Positions 1-9,519 of a stretch of 64,000 nt of DNA are shown here, in pieces. Under the pieces are notes generated by a model, which was given only the letters and a program-made list of their open reading frames with translations, did not search any database and was not told the origin of the DNA. The stretch is from Streptomyces xanthophaeus (lineage in GTDB: Bacteria > Actinomycetota > Actinomycetes > Streptomycetales > Streptomycetaceae): assembly GCF_000725805.1 (NCBI RefSeq), contig NZ_KL647134.1:124001-188000 (forward strand), written 5' to 3'. Position 1 is the stretch's first letter. The number at the start of each line of letters is the position of its first letter. A program made the position numbers and the translations under genes.

Positions 1-765
1 GGGTCGGTCGCCGTGGAGGCCCTGCCCAAGGATCCGGTCACCACCAAGCTGACGCCCAACAGCGGCAAGGCCGGCACCAAGGTCACCGTCACGGGCGCCA
101 ACTTCCCGGCCGGGGCGGTCACCTGCTCCGCCCTGCTGGCCGGCGTGCCGACCGGCGACACCGCAGACGGCACGGCCACCGCGGCGGGCGCGGCCACCTG
201 TGAGGTCACGGTCACGAAGAAGGCCGACCAGATCAGGATCGACGGTTCGATCACGCCCTACAAGGACTTCGTGTTCCTGGAGGACCAGCCGGGCGTGAAG
301 AACCCGGTGGACGTCGAGGTGCTGCCCGGTCCGCTGGGCATCGGCCCGCAGAGCGGCAACCCGGCCGTCAGCTTCGGCAAGGTGACCATCAACGGCAAGC
401 CCCAGTCGGTCGTCGGCCAGTTCACCGCGATGTCCGTCCAGGACTTCCGCGGCGGCACGCTCGGCTGGGACGTCACGGCCACCCGTACGCCGTTCCTGAA
501 CGAGACGACCGGTCACTCGATGACCAAGGCGCAGCTCGGCATCCAGCCGTCCTGCACGGTGACCAACCCGGACAGCCCGAGCACCTGCACCGCCGGTGCG
601 CCGGGGGCCATCTCGGCGGACCCGATGCAGATCGCCTCCCAGGCCGCGGGCGGGGAGGAGCTGACCGGTGGTGAGTTCGCCGTCGGCGGCGCCGGGATGA
701 TCCAGCTCCCGCCGTTCATGTTCGCCGACACCTACCAGTCGGTGGTCACCTTCTCCATCGCCTGA
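1..765 (+). CDS. Secreted WxL-like beta-sandwich protein, C-terminal part (5' end outside window)
   Basis: The frame is open from the first base, so the start lies upstream; about 254 residues are visible. The first ~80 residues read like an Ig/IPT-type beta domain (LTPNSGKAGTKVTVTGANF). The C-terminal ~150 residues resemble a WxL-type surface domain: Gly/Thr/Val-rich strands, a DFRGGTLGWDV segment and a VVTFSIA ending. Cysteines are few and no membrane anchor follows. WxL proteins bind the cell wall non-covalently and are usually encoded beside a DUF916 partner, which is the next gene, 86 bases downstream. A wall-associated extracellular role is inferred; the ligand is unknown. No signal peptide can be checked because the N-terminus is missing. 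Confidence 0.6.
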   Translation, partial: GSVAVEALPKDPVTTKLTPNSGKAGTKVTVTGANFPAGAVTCSALLAGVPTGDTADGTATAAGAATCEVTVTKKADQIRIDGSITPYKDFVFLEDQPGVKNPVDVEVLPGPLGIGPQSGNPAVSFGKVTINGKPQSVVGQFTAMSVQDFRGGTLGWDVTATRTPFLNETTGHSMTKAQLGIQPSCTVTNPDSPSTCTAGAPGAISADPMQIASQAAGGEELTGGEFAVGGAGMIQLPPFMFADTYQSVVTFSIA

Positions 766-851
766 CCCGTACGGCTCCGCTTCCCCAGGGTGGCGCGGCG
801 CTCCAGCGCCGCGCCACCTTTCCCCTGTCGGCCCCGACTGGAGACCCGCCC

Positions 852-1928
852 ATGCGTACCCGCACCCGCACCCGCACCCGATCCCGGTCCCGCGCTGCCC
901 GTACCGTGCTCCACGGGCTGCTCCTCGGCCTGTTCGGCCTCCTCGGCCCGTGGGGTCTGCTGACGGGCGCAGGGCCCGCGGCGGCCGCGGACAACGGCAC
1001 CTGGGGGGTCTTCCCGACGCCCGCGGCCGGTGCGGCGATGACCGACCGCGCGTACTTCTTCCACCAGGGCTCGGCCGGCACCACGGTCAGCGACAGCGTG
1101 ACGCTGCTGAACTCCTCCGACCAGGAGCTGACCTTCCAGGTCTTCGCCACGGACGCCGTGAACACCCGGTCGGGCGGCGCCTTCGCGCTCCTGCCGGTGG
1201 AGACGGCGCCCAAGGACGTCGGCACCTGGATATCGCTGCCGCCGGAGGCGGCGGGCACCGTGACCGTGCCCGCGAAGGGCCGCAAGGACATCCCGTTCAC
1301 CGTGAAGGTCCCGGCGGACGCGACCCCCGGCGACCACGTGGGCGGGATCGTGGCCCTGGGCACGGCCGTGGAGGGCGTGCAGAAGGAGGGCAAGGTCCAG
1401 GTCGGGGTGAAGCGTTCGGTGGGGGCCCGGCTGTACTTCCGGGTGCCGGGACCGCTGACCCCGGGGCTGAGCGTGGAGGACGTACGGGTCAGCCGGTCGG
1501 CGCCGCTGCTGCCCTGGGTCCGCGAGGCCCGGGCCACCGTGTCGTACGCCCTGGTGAACCGGGGCAACGTGGTCGTCGAACCCGAGCTGACGGTCTCCGC
1601 CGAGGGGCTGTTCGGGCGGCGGGTCCTGGACCGGCCGGCCCGTGAACTGAAGCTGGTGCTGCTGCCGGGCCAGCGCGTGGAGCTGACCGAACCGTGGCCG
1701 GACGCGCCCCAGCTGGACTGGGTCACCGTACGGATCACCGCGGGCGCGAGCGCCCACCCCGACCTGGTGTCGAGCTCCGAGGCGGATTTCGTCGCCGTGC
1801 CCTGGCCCGCCGCGGGAGCCGTCCTGGTACTGGCGGGCGCAGCCCTCGCCTGGCGGACCCTGCGCCGCCGACGCCGCCGCACGCCCCCCGTCCAGCACCC
1901 CGAACCGGACCTGGCGTCCACCCGCTGA
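852..1928 (+). CDS. DUF916 family (WxL-interacting) membrane-anchored extracellular protein
   Basis: This protein has 358 residues. It starts with an arginine-rich n-region (RT repeats) and a hydrophobic signal segment to about residue 46, followed by NGTWGVFPTP, typical of the DUF916/WxL-interacting N-terminal domain. Two immunoglobulin-like halves follow, with conserved PGDHVGGIV around residues 155-163. Near residues 317-333 there is one transmembrane helix, then a cluster of arginines, giving a type I topology with a short cytoplasmic tail. A GGAG ribosome site precedes the ATG. In Firmicutes such proteins help display WxL proteins on peptidoglycan, and the upstream gene is WxL-like, so the two probably work together at the cell surface. 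Family assignment is by motif only; function in actinomycetes is not established. Confidence 0.75.
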   Translation: MRTRTRTRTRSRSRAARTVLHGLLLGLFGLLGPWGLLTGAGPAAAADNGTWGVFPTPAAGAAMTDRAYFFHQGSAGTTVSDSVTLLNSSDQELTFQVFATDAVNTRSGGAFALLPVETAPKDVGTWISLPPEAAGTVTVPAKGRKDIPFTVKVPADATPGDHVGGIVALGTAVEGVQKEGKVQVGVKRSVGARLYFRVPGPLTPGLSVEDVRVSRSAPLLPWVREARATVSYALVNRGNVVVEPELTVSAEGLFGRRVLDRPARELKLVLLPGQRVELTEPWPDAPQLDWVTVRITAGASAHPDLVSSSEADFVAVPWPAAGAVLVLAGAALAWRTLRRRRRRTPPVQHPEPDLASTR

Positions 1929-1937
1929 CCACAGCAG

Positions 1938-1971
1938 GAACCCCCGGCCGGTGAGGGTTGGCCGGGGGTTC
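1938..1971. terminator. Hairpin terminator between convergent DUF916 gene and mmsA
   Basis: A 12-bp stem (GAACCCCCGGCC against its complement) closes a 10-base loop 9 bases after the DUF916 stop. The neighbouring mmsA converges on it, so it may serve both strands. There is no long U-tract, as is common in Streptomyces. Confidence 0.6.
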
Positions 1972-2029
1972 TGCGGTACGGGTGGCGGTGCCGTGGGCGG
2001 CGGTGCCGTGGTGGCGGGCGCCGGGTGGG

Positions 2030-3529
2030 TCAGTGGTTGCGGGGGAAGCCCAGGTCCACGCCCGCCGGGGCGTCCGAGGGGTCCGGCCAGCGGGTCGTGA
2101 CGACCTTGCCGCGGGTGTAGAAGTGGATGCCGTCGTTGCCGTAGATGTGGTGGTCGCCGAAGAGCGAGTCCTTCCAGCCACCGAAGGAGTGGTAGCCCAC
2201 CGGCACCGGGATCGGCACGTTGACGCCGACCATGCCCGCCTCGATCTCCAGCTGGAAGCGGCGCGCGGCGCCCCCGTCGCGGGTGAAGATCGCGGTGCCG
2301 TTGCCGAACGGCGAGGCATTGATGAGGGCCACGCCCTCCTCGTAGGTCTCGGCGCGCAGCACGCACAGCACCGGGCCGAAGATCTCGTCGCGGTAGGCGT
2401 CGGAGTCGGTCTTGACGTCGTCGAGCAGGGACAGGCCGATCCAGTGGCCGTTCTCGTTGCCCTCGACCGTGTAGCCGGTGCCGTCGAGGACGACGTCCGC
2501 GCCCTGGGCGGCGGCGCCCTTGACGTAGGAGGCGACCTTGTCGCGGTGGGCGGCCGTGATCAGCGGGCCCATCTCGGAGGTCGGGTCGTTGCCGGGGCCG
2601 ATCTTGATCTTCTCGGCGCGCTCACGGATCTTCTCGACGAGGGCGTCGCCGATCGAGCCGACGGCCACGACCGCGGAGATCGCCATGCAGCGCTCGCCGG
2701 CCGAGCCGTACGCGGCGGAGACGGCCGCGTCGGCGGCCGCGTCCAGGTCTGCGTCCGGGAGCACCAGCATGTGGTTCTTGGCGCCGCCCAGGGCCTGGAC
2801 GCGCTTGCCGTTGGCGGAGGCCGTGGTGTGGATGTGCCGGGCGATCGGGGTGGAGCCGACGAAGGAGACGGCCGCGATGCCGGGGTGCGCGAGCAGCGCG
2901 TCCACCGCCACCTTGTCGCCGTGGACCACGTTCAGGACGCCCGCCGGCAGACCGGCCTCGGTCATCAGCTCGGCCAGCTTGTTGGACGCCGAGGGGTCCT
3001 TCTCGCTCGGCTTGAGGATGAAGGTGTTTCCGCAGGCCACGGCCAGCGGGAACATCCACATCGGGACCATCGCCGGGAAGTTGAAGGGCGTGATGCCCGC
3101 GACGACGCCCAGCGGCTGGCGGATGGAGGAGACGTCGACGCGGTTGGAGACCGAGGTCGACAGCTCGCCCTTGAGCTGCGTGGTGATCCCGCAGGCCAGC
3201 TCGACGATCTCCAGGCCGCGCGCGACCTCGCCCAGCGCGTCCGAGTGGACCTTGCCGTGCTCGGCGGTGATCAGCTCGGCGATGGCGTCGCGGTTGGCGT
3301 CCAGCAGGGCGCGGTAGGCGAACAGCACCTTGGTGCGGGCGGCCAGCGAGGACTTGCCCCAGGTCTGGAAGGCCTCCTGGGCGATCCGTACGGCCGCGTC
3401 GACCTCCTCGGCGGAGGCCAGGGCGACCTGCGTGGTGACCTCGCCGGTGGCCGGGTCGGTGACCGGGCCGTAGTTGCCCGACGCGCCCTCGACGGTCTTG
3501 CCACCGATCCAGTGGTTGACGGTCTTCAT
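2030..3529 (-). CDS. mmsA: Methylmalonate-semialdehyde / malonate-semialdehyde dehydrogenase (CoA-acylating)
   Basis: This 499-residue protein has the usual family length. It is an aldehyde dehydrogenase with the MMSDH signature: PFNFP at 148-152, LKPSE around 172, SFVGST at 222-227, LGGAKNH at 248-254 and catalytic Cys281 in GERCM. LGGAKN stands where hydrolytic ALDHs carry their general-base Glu, which fits the CoA-dependent reaction (semialdehyde + CoA + NAD to acyl-CoA + CO2). The chosen ATG has an AAGGAG site 6 bases upstream; longer in-frame starts lack one. It is the last gene of iolC-iolB-iolD-mmsA, 10 bases after iolD, and so probably does the final IolA step of inositol breakdown. 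It could also serve valine catabolism. Confidence 0.93.
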   Translation of the reverse strand: MKTVNHWIGGKTVEGASGNYGPVTDPATGEVTTQVALASAEEVDAAVRIAQEAFQTWGKSSLAARTKVLFAYRALLDANRDAIAELITAEHGKVHSDALGEVARGLEIVELACGITTQLKGELSTSVSNRVDVSSIRQPLGVVAGITPFNFPAMVPMWMFPLAVACGNTFILKPSEKDPSASNKLAELMTEAGLPAGVLNVVHGDKVAVDALLAHPGIAAVSFVGSTPIARHIHTTASANGKRVQALGGAKNHMLVLPDADLDAAADAAVSAAYGSAGERCMAISAVVAVGSIGDALVEKIRERAEKIKIGPGNDPTSEMGPLITAAHRDKVASYVKGAAAQGADVVLDGTGYTVEGNENGHWIGLSLLDDVKTDSDAYRDEIFGPVLCVLRAETYEEGVALINASPFGNGTAIFTRDGGAARRFQLEIEAGMVGVNVPIPVPVGYHSFGGWKDSLFGDHHIYGNDGIHFYTRGKVVTTRWPDPSDAPAGVDLGFPRNH

Positions 3530-3539
3530 GCTTGCTCCT

Positions 3540-5414
3540 TCACAGATGGCGACGTCGCTGCGCGGCTTGCCGGTCGTACTCTTCGCGGGCCGCCGCCGCG
3601 GACTTTCGCGTCGCGGTCTCGGCCACAGGAACATCCCACCACGCCTGTGCCGGAGGCGGGCCCGACACAGTGTCGGGTGTTCGGGTCTGGACGTAGACAC
3701 ATGTGGGACGGTCTGCCGCACGGGCCTGCGCCAGGGCTTTCCGCAGGTCACCGACGGTACGGGCGCGGATGACGGCCATCCCCAGGGAGGCCGCGTTCGC
3801 CGCGAGGTCCACCGGAAGGGGGTCCCCGGTGTACGAGCCGTCCGCCGCCCGGAAGCGGTACGCCGTGCCGAAGCCCTCGCCGCCCACGGCCTGCGACAGC
3901 CCGCCGATGGAGGCGTAGCCGTGGTTGTCGAGGACGACCAGCCGCAGCGGGACGCCCTCCTGGACGGCCGTGACGATCTCGGTCGGGTTCATCAGGTACG
4001 TGCCGTCGCCGACCAGGGCCCACACCGGGCGGCCGGGGGCGGCCAGCGCCACGCCGATCGCCGCCGGGATCTCGTAGCCCATGCAGGAGTAGCCGTACTC
4101 CAGGTGGTACTGGTCCGCCGAGCGGGCCCGCCACAGCTTGTGCAGGTCGCCGGGGAGCGAGCCGGCCGCGTTGACCAGGATGTCGCTGCCGTCGACCAGC
4201 CGGTCGAGGAGCCCGAGGACCTGGGCCTGGGTGGGCGGGGCGTCCTCGTCGGCGGCGGGTACGGCGTAGGCCGCCTCGACGCGGGCCTCCCAGTCCGCCT
4301 TCCGCTCCCCGTACGCCGCCTCGTACGCGGGGCCCACCCGGTGGCCGGCGAGCGCCTCCCGGAGCGCGTCGAGGCCCTCGCGGGCATCGGCGACCAGCGG
4401 GCCGGCGGCGAGTTTGTGGGCGTCGTACGGGTCCAGGTTGAGGCCGATGAAGCGGACGGCCGGATTCTGGAACAGGGTCGCGGAGGCCGTGGTGAAGTCG
4501 GTCAGCCGTGTCCCGGCGGCGATGACGAGATCGGCCTCCCTGGCCAGGGCGTCGGCGGTGGCCGTCCCCGTGTGCCCGATCCCGCCGACCTCCGCGGGGT
4601 GGTCGTGGGGCAGCGCGCCCTTGCCCGCCTGGGTCGTGGCCACCGGGATCCCGGTGGCCGCGGCGAAGGCGGCCAGCGCCTCCTGGGCCCCGCTGTGCCG
4701 GATCCCGCCGCCCGCGACGAGCAGGGGGCGCGCAGATCCCCGTACGGCCTCGGCGGCGGCCGTGAGCTCGCTGCGGTCGGGGCGGGGCCTGCGCACGCCC
4801 CACACCCGCTCGGCGAAGAACTCCTCGGGCCAGTCGTAGGCCTCCGCCTGCACGTCCTGCGGCAGCGCCAGGGTGACGGCCCCGGTCTGGACGGGGTCGG
4901 TGAGCACCCGCATCGCCTGGAGCGCGGCGGGGACCAGGGCCTCGGGGCGGGTGATCCGGTCGAACCACCGGGAGACGGGCCGCAGGGTGTCGTTGACGGA
5001 GAGGTCCCCCGCGTACGGGACCTCCAGCTGCTGGAGCACCGGATCGGCGGGCCGGGTCGCGAAGGCGTCCCCGGGCAGCAGCAGCACCGGGATCCGGTTG
5101 ACCGTGGCGAGGGCCGCCCCGGTGACGAGGTTGGTGGCGCCGGGCCCGATGGAGGTGGTCACGGCGTGCGCGGAGAGCCGCCCGCACTGGCGGGCGTAGC
5201 CGACGGCGGCGTGCACCATGGCCTGCTCGTTGCGCCCCTGGAGGAAGGGCATGGTCCCGGGGCCGGACTCCAGCAGGGCCTGCCCGATCCCGGCGACGTT
5301 CCCGTGCCCGAAGATGCCCCAGGTGGCGGCGATCAGGCGTTGGCGCCTGCCGTCGCGTTCGGTGTACTGGCTGCCCAGGAAGCGGACGAGCGCCTGGGCG
5401 ACGGTGAGCCTCAT
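3540..5414 (-). CDS. iolD: 3D-(3,5/4)-trihydroxycyclohexane-1,2-dione hydrolase (ring-opening, TPP enzyme)
   Basis: This 624-residue TPP-dependent enzyme has the three-domain acetolactate-synthase fold. The N-terminal Pyr domain has FLQGRNEQAMVHAAVGYAR, a central domain carries VAGGGIRHSGAQ, and the C-terminal PP domain shows GDGTYLMNP followed by LVVLDNHGYASIG. IolD hydrolyses the diketo ring to 5-deoxy-glucuronate. The ATG overlaps the iolB stop by four bases (ATGA), so the pair is translationally coupled. Length and the E-rich C-terminal tail match IolD rather than acetolactate synthase, and iolB and iolC immediately upstream settle the assignment. Confidence 0.93.
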   Translation of the reverse strand: MRLTVAQALVRFLGSQYTERDGRRQRLIAATWGIFGHGNVAGIGQALLESGPGTMPFLQGRNEQAMVHAAVGYARQCGRLSAHAVTTSIGPGATNLVTGAALATVNRIPVLLLPGDAFATRPADPVLQQLEVPYAGDLSVNDTLRPVSRWFDRITRPEALVPAALQAMRVLTDPVQTGAVTLALPQDVQAEAYDWPEEFFAERVWGVRRPRPDRSELTAAAEAVRGSARPLLVAGGGIRHSGAQEALAAFAAATGIPVATTQAGKGALPHDHPAEVGGIGHTGTATADALAREADLVIAAGTRLTDFTTASATLFQNPAVRFIGLNLDPYDAHKLAAGPLVADAREGLDALREALAGHRVGPAYEAAYGERKADWEARVEAAYAVPAADEDAPPTQAQVLGLLDRLVDGSDILVNAAGSLPGDLHKLWRARSADQYHLEYGYSCMGYEIPAAIGVALAAPGRPVWALVGDGTYLMNPTEIVTAVQEGVPLRLVVLDNHGYASIGGLSQAVGGEGFGTAYRFRAADGSYTGDPLPVDLAANAASLGMAVIRARTVGDLRKALAQARAADRPTCVYVQTRTPDTVSGPPPAQAWWDVPVAETATRKSAAAAREEYDRQAAQRRRHL

Positions 5415-6256
5415 CGGTCCTCCGCGCGGTAGAAGGGCAGCCGGGGGTCCACGGCCTGGCCGGCCCAGGTGTCGCGGATCCAGCCGTGGTCGGGGTGGTC
5501 GCGGATCAGCCACGCGCGGGTGCGGTCCGGTCCGGCCATGACGTTCAGGTAGTACATGGCGTGCCCGGGGGCGGCGATGGACGGACCGTGCCAGCCGTCG
5601 GGGATGAGCACGGCGTCGCCGGTGCGCACCTCGGCGAGCAGGTCGGTCTTCCCGGCGGGCGAGGGGCTGACGCGCTGGTAGCCGACGCCGGGGGTGGCGC
5701 CGTGCGGGGCGATCTCGAAGAAGTAGATCTCCTCCAGGCGGGATTCCTCACCCTCGTGGTGCTCGTCGTGCTTGTGGGGCGGGTAGGAGGACCAGTTGCC
5801 GCCGGGAGTGAGGACCTCGACGGCGATGAGCCGGTCGCAGGCGAAGGCGTCGGCGGCGGCGAAGTTGTTGACCTGGCGGGAGCACTGGCCGGCGCCCCGC
5901 AGTTCCACGGGGACGTCCGCGGCCGGGCCGTAGCGCGGCGGGAGCCTCTCCTCGCAGCGCGCACCGGCGAGCGCGAACCGCCCCCCGGCGGCCGAGCGGA
6001 CCTCGGCGCGGGCGTCGCGCGGCAGGTAGGCGAAGTCGCTCACGGCGTCGAAGACGCCGCTGCGCCCGTGCAGCGGGAACACCTGTGGCGCCGCCTCGGG
6101 TCCGGGCAGGTCCCGGCAGTCGACCTCGCACGCACCCGACAGCGGGAGCACGATCCATTCGCACTCCCCCGTCCCGAAGCCGTACGCCTCCCCCGGGCCG
6201 AGGTCCAGCACCCGCAGCCTCGTCCACTCGGTCCCCCACTCAGACTGCACCGGCAC
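5411..6256 (-). CDS. iolB: 5-deoxy-glucuronate isomerase
   Basis: This 281-residue bicupin isomerises 5-deoxy-glucuronate to 2-deoxy-5-keto-gluconate. The second cupin carries the metal ligands His161 and His163 (PPHKHDEHHEGE), Glu175 in RLEEIYFFE and His223 in PDGWHGP. Two GTG codons (ending at 6256 and 6250) are possible starts. The first overlaps the end of iolC by 17 bases and gives MPVQSEWG. The 3' end overlaps the start of iolD by four bases. The N-terminus is slightly shorter than in many IolB proteins but both cupin halves are complete. Confidence 0.93.
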   Translation of the reverse strand: MPVQSEWGTEWTRLRVLDLGPGEAYGFGTGECEWIVLPLSGACEVDCRDLPGPEAAPQVFPLHGRSGVFDAVSDFAYLPRDARAEVRSAAGGRFALAGARCEERLPPRYGPAADVPVELRGAGQCSRQVNNFAAADAFACDRLIAVEVLTPGGNWSSYPPHKHDEHHEGEESRLEEIYFFEIAPHGATPGVGYQRVSPSPAGKTDLLAEVRTGDAVLIPDGWHGPSIAAPGHAMYYLNVMAGPDRTRAWLIRDHPDHGWIRDTWAGQAVDPRLPFYRAEDR

Positions 6257-7199
6257 GGCCGAGCACCTCCTCCACCTCGTCGGGGAACGGCATGGCGGTC
6301 GAGCACGCCAGCCGCGAAGCCACGATCGCCCCGGCCGCGTTCGCGTACCGGACCGTCTTCGTCAGGTCCCATCCGGCGAGCAGCCCGTGGCACAGGGCGC
6401 CGCCGAACGCGTCGCCCGCGCCCAGCCCGTTGACCACCTCGACCGGTACGGGCGGCACCTCGGCGCAGGTTCCGTCGCGGTGGACGGCCAGCACTCCGGC
6501 CGGGCCCCGCTTGACCACGGCCAGTTCCACCCCGGCGGCGAGCAGGGCCCGGGCCGCCGCGCGGGGTTCCGTCTCCCCGGTGGCGATCGCGCACTCCTCG
6601 GCGTTGCCGACGGCCACCGTCGCGTGGGTCAGGGCCTCGGCGTACGCGGGGCCGGGGTCATCGCGCCACAGCGTCGGCCGCCAGTCCAGGTCGAAGACCG
6701 TGGTCCCGGGTCCGGTACGGGCCTCCAGGGCGGCCAGGGTGGCGGAGCGGCTCGGTTCCTCGCTGAGGCCCGTACCCGTCATCCAGAACACGCGGGCCCG
6801 CCCGACCGCCTCCAGGTCCAGTTCCTCCGGGCGGATCTCCAGGTCGGGGGCCTTGGGCGCGCGGTAGAAGTACAGCGGGAAGTCGTCGGGCGGGAACATC
6901 TCGCAGAAGGTGAGCGGTGTGTGCAGGCCCGGGACCTCGCGCACCCACCGGTCGTCCACCCCGAATCCGCCGAGCTCCGCGCGCAGGTAGGCCCCGAAGG
7001 GGTCCGCGCCGGTCCGCGTGATCATCGCCACCCGGCGCCCCAGCCGGGCGGCCGCGACGGCCACGTTGGCGGGGGACCCGCCGAGGAACCTGCCGAACGA
7101 ATCCACCTCGGCCAGTGGCACCCCGGTCCGCAGCGGGTAGAGATCCACCCCGATCCGTCCCATCGTGATCAGGTCGAACGCGAACGGAACACCGGTCAC
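6240..7199 (-). CDS. iolC: 5-dehydro-2-deoxygluconokinase (PfkB family)
   Basis: This 319-residue ribokinase-fold protein has the N-terminal substrate motif GGSPANVA at 40-47 and the C-terminal PfkB signature NGLGAGDAF with catalytic Asp263. IolC phosphorylates 2-deoxy-5-keto-gluconate. It is the first gene of the minus-strand iol operon. The GTG start lies next to the 73-base gap shared with the plus-strand iolE-like gene. I see no separate IolJ aldolase domain or gene in the window, so that step must be encoded elsewhere. Confidence 0.92.
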   Translation of the reverse strand: MTGVPFAFDLITMGRIGVDLYPLRTGVPLAEVDSFGRFLGGSPANVAVAAARLGRRVAMITRTGADPFGAYLRAELGGFGVDDRWVREVPGLHTPLTFCEMFPPDDFPLYFYRAPKAPDLEIRPEELDLEAVGRARVFWMTGTGLSEEPSRSATLAALEARTGPGTTVFDLDWRPTLWRDDPGPAYAEALTHATVAVGNAEECAIATGETEPRAAARALLAAGVELAVVKRGPAGVLAVHRDGTCAEVPPVPVEVVNGLGAGDAFGGALCHGLLAGWDLTKTVRYANAAGAIVASRLACSTAMPFPDEVEEVLGRAGAV

Positions 7200-7272
7200 G
7201 ACCAGTCCTGCCTTCCGTCATCCATCTCGTCGTCTCCCCGTCCTTCGAGCTTCGCACCCTAAGGTGGCCGCC
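7200..7272. promoter_or_regulatory. Divergent promoter region of the two iol transcription units
   Basis: This 73-base gap separates iolC (minus) from the iolE-like gene (plus), and both leftward and rightward promoters must sit here or inside the flanking starts. A short dyad CACC-CTAA-GGTG at 7255-7266 is the only symmetric element I see. It is too short to assign to a regulator. Confidence 0.4.
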
Positions 7273-8184
7273 ATGACGTCCTCCCCCGCCGCGTTGACCC
7301 GTATCCGCATCGGTTCGGCCCCGGACTCCTGGGGTGTCTGGTTCCCCGACGATCCCCGGCAGACGCCCTGGGAACGGTTCCTCGACGAGGTCGCCGACGC
7401 GGGGTACCGGTGGATCGAGCTCGGCCCCTACGGCTACCTGCCCACCGATCCCGTACGGCTCGGCGAGGAGACCGTCCGGCGGGGCCTGCGCGTCAGTGCG
7501 GGCACCGTCTTCACCGGACTCCATCACGGGCCCGCGGTCTGGGAGGACACCTGGGCCCACGTGTCGCGGATCGCGGAGCTGACCCGGGCCATGGGTGCGG
7601 AACACCTCGTCGTCATCCCCTCGTTCTGGCGGGACGACAAGACGGGGGAGGTCCGGGAGGACCGCACCCTCACGGCCGGACAGTGGCGCGAACTGACCAC
7701 CCAGACCGAGCGGCTGGGGCGGGAGGTGCAGGACCGGTACGGGCTGCGGATCGTCGTCCATCCGCATGCGGACACCCACATCGACACCCCGGAGAATGTG
7801 GCCCGCTTCCTGGACGCCACCGATCCGGCCCTCGTCTCGCTCTGCCTGGACACCGGGCACTACGCGTACTGCGGCGGGGACAGCGTCAAGGCCATCGAGA
7901 CCTTCGCCGAGCGGATCGGCTACCTCCACCTCAAGCAGGTGGACCCGCGGATCCTGGCCGAAGTCCAGGCGCAGGAGCTGCCGTTCGGCCCCGCCGTGGG
8001 GCGGGGGGTGATGTGCGAACCGCCGTCGGGGGTGCCCGCGCTGGAGCCCGTACTGGCGGCGGCGCAGCGGCTCGGGACGGACCTGTTCGCCATCGTGGAG
8101 CAGGACATGTACCCGTGCCCGCCGGAGCAGCCGCTGCCGATCGCCCGCCGCACCCGTGCCTACCTGCGCTCCTGTGGCGCCTGA
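7273..8184 (+). CDS. Sugar phosphate isomerase/epimerase-type TIM barrel, probable inosose dehydratase
   Basis: This 303-residue protein is a xylose-isomerase-like (AP endonuclease 2) TIM barrel. It opens with [11 protein letters not shown] and has metal-ligand motifs typical of the fold: [46 protein letters not shown] and a late EQD. Its place directly before iolG and opposite iolCBD makes 2-keto-myo-inositol dehydratase (IolE role) the best reading. An IolI/IolH-like isomerase is the main alternative, so no symbol is given. The ATG at 7273 is preceded by AAGGTGG, and iolG follows 13 bases later. Confidence 0.75.
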   Translation: MTSSPAALTRIRIGSAPDSWGVWFPDDPRQTPWERFLDEVADAGYRWIELGPYGYLPTDPVRLGEETVRRGLRVSAGTVFTGLHHGPAVWEDTWAHVSRIAELTRAMGAEHLVVIPSFWRDDKTGEVREDRTLTAGQWRELTTQTERLGREVQDRYGLRIVVHPHADTHIDTPENVARFLDATDPALVSLCLDTGHYAYCGGDSVKAIETFAERIGYLHLKQVDPRILAEVQAQELPFGPAVGRGVMCEPPSGVPALEPVLAAAQRLGTDLFAIVEQDMYPCPPEQPLPIARRTRAYLRSCGA

Positions 8185-8197
8185 AGGAGGAATCCGT

Positions 8198-9211
8198 ATG
8201 ACCAGCACGCTCGGTATCGCCGTCGTCGGCACCGGGAGGATGGGCGCCGACCACGTCCGGCGGATCGGCCGGACGGTGGGCGGGGCCCGGGTGGTGGCCG
8301 TGGCCGACCCGGACGGGGACCGGGTCAAGGCGGTCGCGGACGCCCTGGACGGGGCGAGCGCGCACACCGACCCGGCGGCGGCGATAGCCGCACCCGGGGT
8401 CCAGGCCGTGCTGATCGCCTCCCCCGGGCCGGCCCACGAGGAGGCCATCGCGCACGCCCTGGCACGGCAGTTGCCGGTGCTCTGCGAGAAGCCGCTGACC
8501 CCGGACCCGGAGGGTGCGCTGCGCGTGATGGAGGCGGAGCGGCGGCTGGGGAAGCGCCTGGTGCAGGTGGGGTTCATGCGGCGGTTCGATGCCGAGTACG
8601 TGCGGCTCAAGGAACTGCTGGACGCGGGCGGCATCGGGCGGCCCCTCTTCCTGCACTGCCGCCACCGCAACGCCTCCTCGCCGTCCTTCTTCACGAGCGA
8701 CATGCTGATCACCGATTCCGTGGTGCACGAGGTGGACGCGGCCCGCTGGCTGCTGGGGCAGGAGGTCACGGCCGTGTCGGTGCTCTCGCCGCGACCTACC
8801 TCGGCAGCTCCGGAGGGGCTGCGCGATCCCCGCCTGGTGCTGCTGGAGACCTCCGGCGGAGCCGTGGTCGACGTGGAGATCTTCGTCAACTGCGGCTTCG
8901 GCTACCAGGTCCGGTGCGAGGCGGTCGGCGAGTCCGGCAGCGCACAGATCGGCGACGGGCACGCGATGGTCGTGCAGTCGGGAGGCCGGTGGGGCGGGGA
9001 GATCGACCAGGACTTCACGGTGCGCTTCGCCGATGCCTACGACCGCCAGCTGCGGAGCTGGGTCGCCGGGGCCGCGCGGGGCAGGGTGGCGGGGCCGGAC
9101 GCCTGGGACGGTTACGCGGCGGCGGCCGTCTCGGAGGCGGGCCTGACGGCGGCGCGCAGCGGCGTACGGACCGTGGTGGAGATGGCGGAGCGGCCGGCCC
9201 TGTACCGCTGA
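8198..9211 (+). CDS. iolG: Gfo/Idh/MocA oxidoreductase, probable myo-inositol 2-dehydrogenase
   Basis: This 337-residue protein has the Rossmann motif VVGTGRMG at 9-16, the EKP signature at 97-99 (CEKPL) and the D-x3-H active-site motif in [15 protein letters not shown]. IolG oxidises myo-inositol to 2-keto-myo-inositol with NAD. A perfect AAGGAGG site lies 8 bases before the ATG. It is cotranscribed with the TIM-barrel gene upstream and ends in a terminator at 9307. The family is broad, so scyllo-inositol dehydrogenase cannot be ruled out. Confidence 0.85.
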   Translation: MTSTLGIAVVGTGRMGADHVRRIGRTVGGARVVAVADPDGDRVKAVADALDGASAHTDPAAAIAAPGVQAVLIASPGPAHEEAIAHALARQLPVLCEKPLTPDPEGALRVMEAERRLGKRLVQVGFMRRFDAEYVRLKELLDAGGIGRPLFLHCRHRNASSPSFFTSDMLITDSVVHEVDAARWLLGQEVTAVSVLSPRPTSAAPEGLRDPRLVLLETSGGAVVDVEIFVNCGFGYQVRCEAVGESGSAQIGDGHAMVVQSGGRWGGEIDQDFTVRFADAYDRQLRSWVAGAARGRVAGPDAWDGYAAAAVSEAGLTAARSGVRTVVEMAERPALYR

Positions 9212-9306
9212 GCCCGGCCTGCGGCTGCCCCTGCCTGCGGCTTCCCTGCCTGCCGCGGCCCCTGCGGGCCTCTCCGGCTGCCTCCCGTGGCACATCGGCA
9301 GCCGGG

Positions 9307-9336
9307 GACCCCTGTGGCACTTCCGTCACAGGGGTC
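9307..9336 (+). terminator. Terminator after iolG, within the 9212-9519 gap
   Basis: A perfect 10-bp stem (GACCCCTGTG / CACAGGGGTC) with a 10-base loop is followed by TCCTTTGTG. The rest of the 308-base gap is C-rich degenerate sequence (repeats of CCTGC) and, from about 9400, the presumed promoter of the HTH gene. I see no other gene in it. Confidence 0.65.
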
Positions 9337-9519
9337 TCCTTTGTGTCACGCATATCCGCATTACGCGGGTTTTCCGTCACAGGCGGTCGACAGCCCCTCC
9401 CCTGCTCTCACCCCGCGTCGTTCCTTGGGCACAACCCGAGTGATCGTCACTGTCCACGCGCCGGCTCCCCCGACGGCCTCCCGGCCGGCCCCGCGGCGTG
9501 GACAAGGAGGTGTCGTGGC

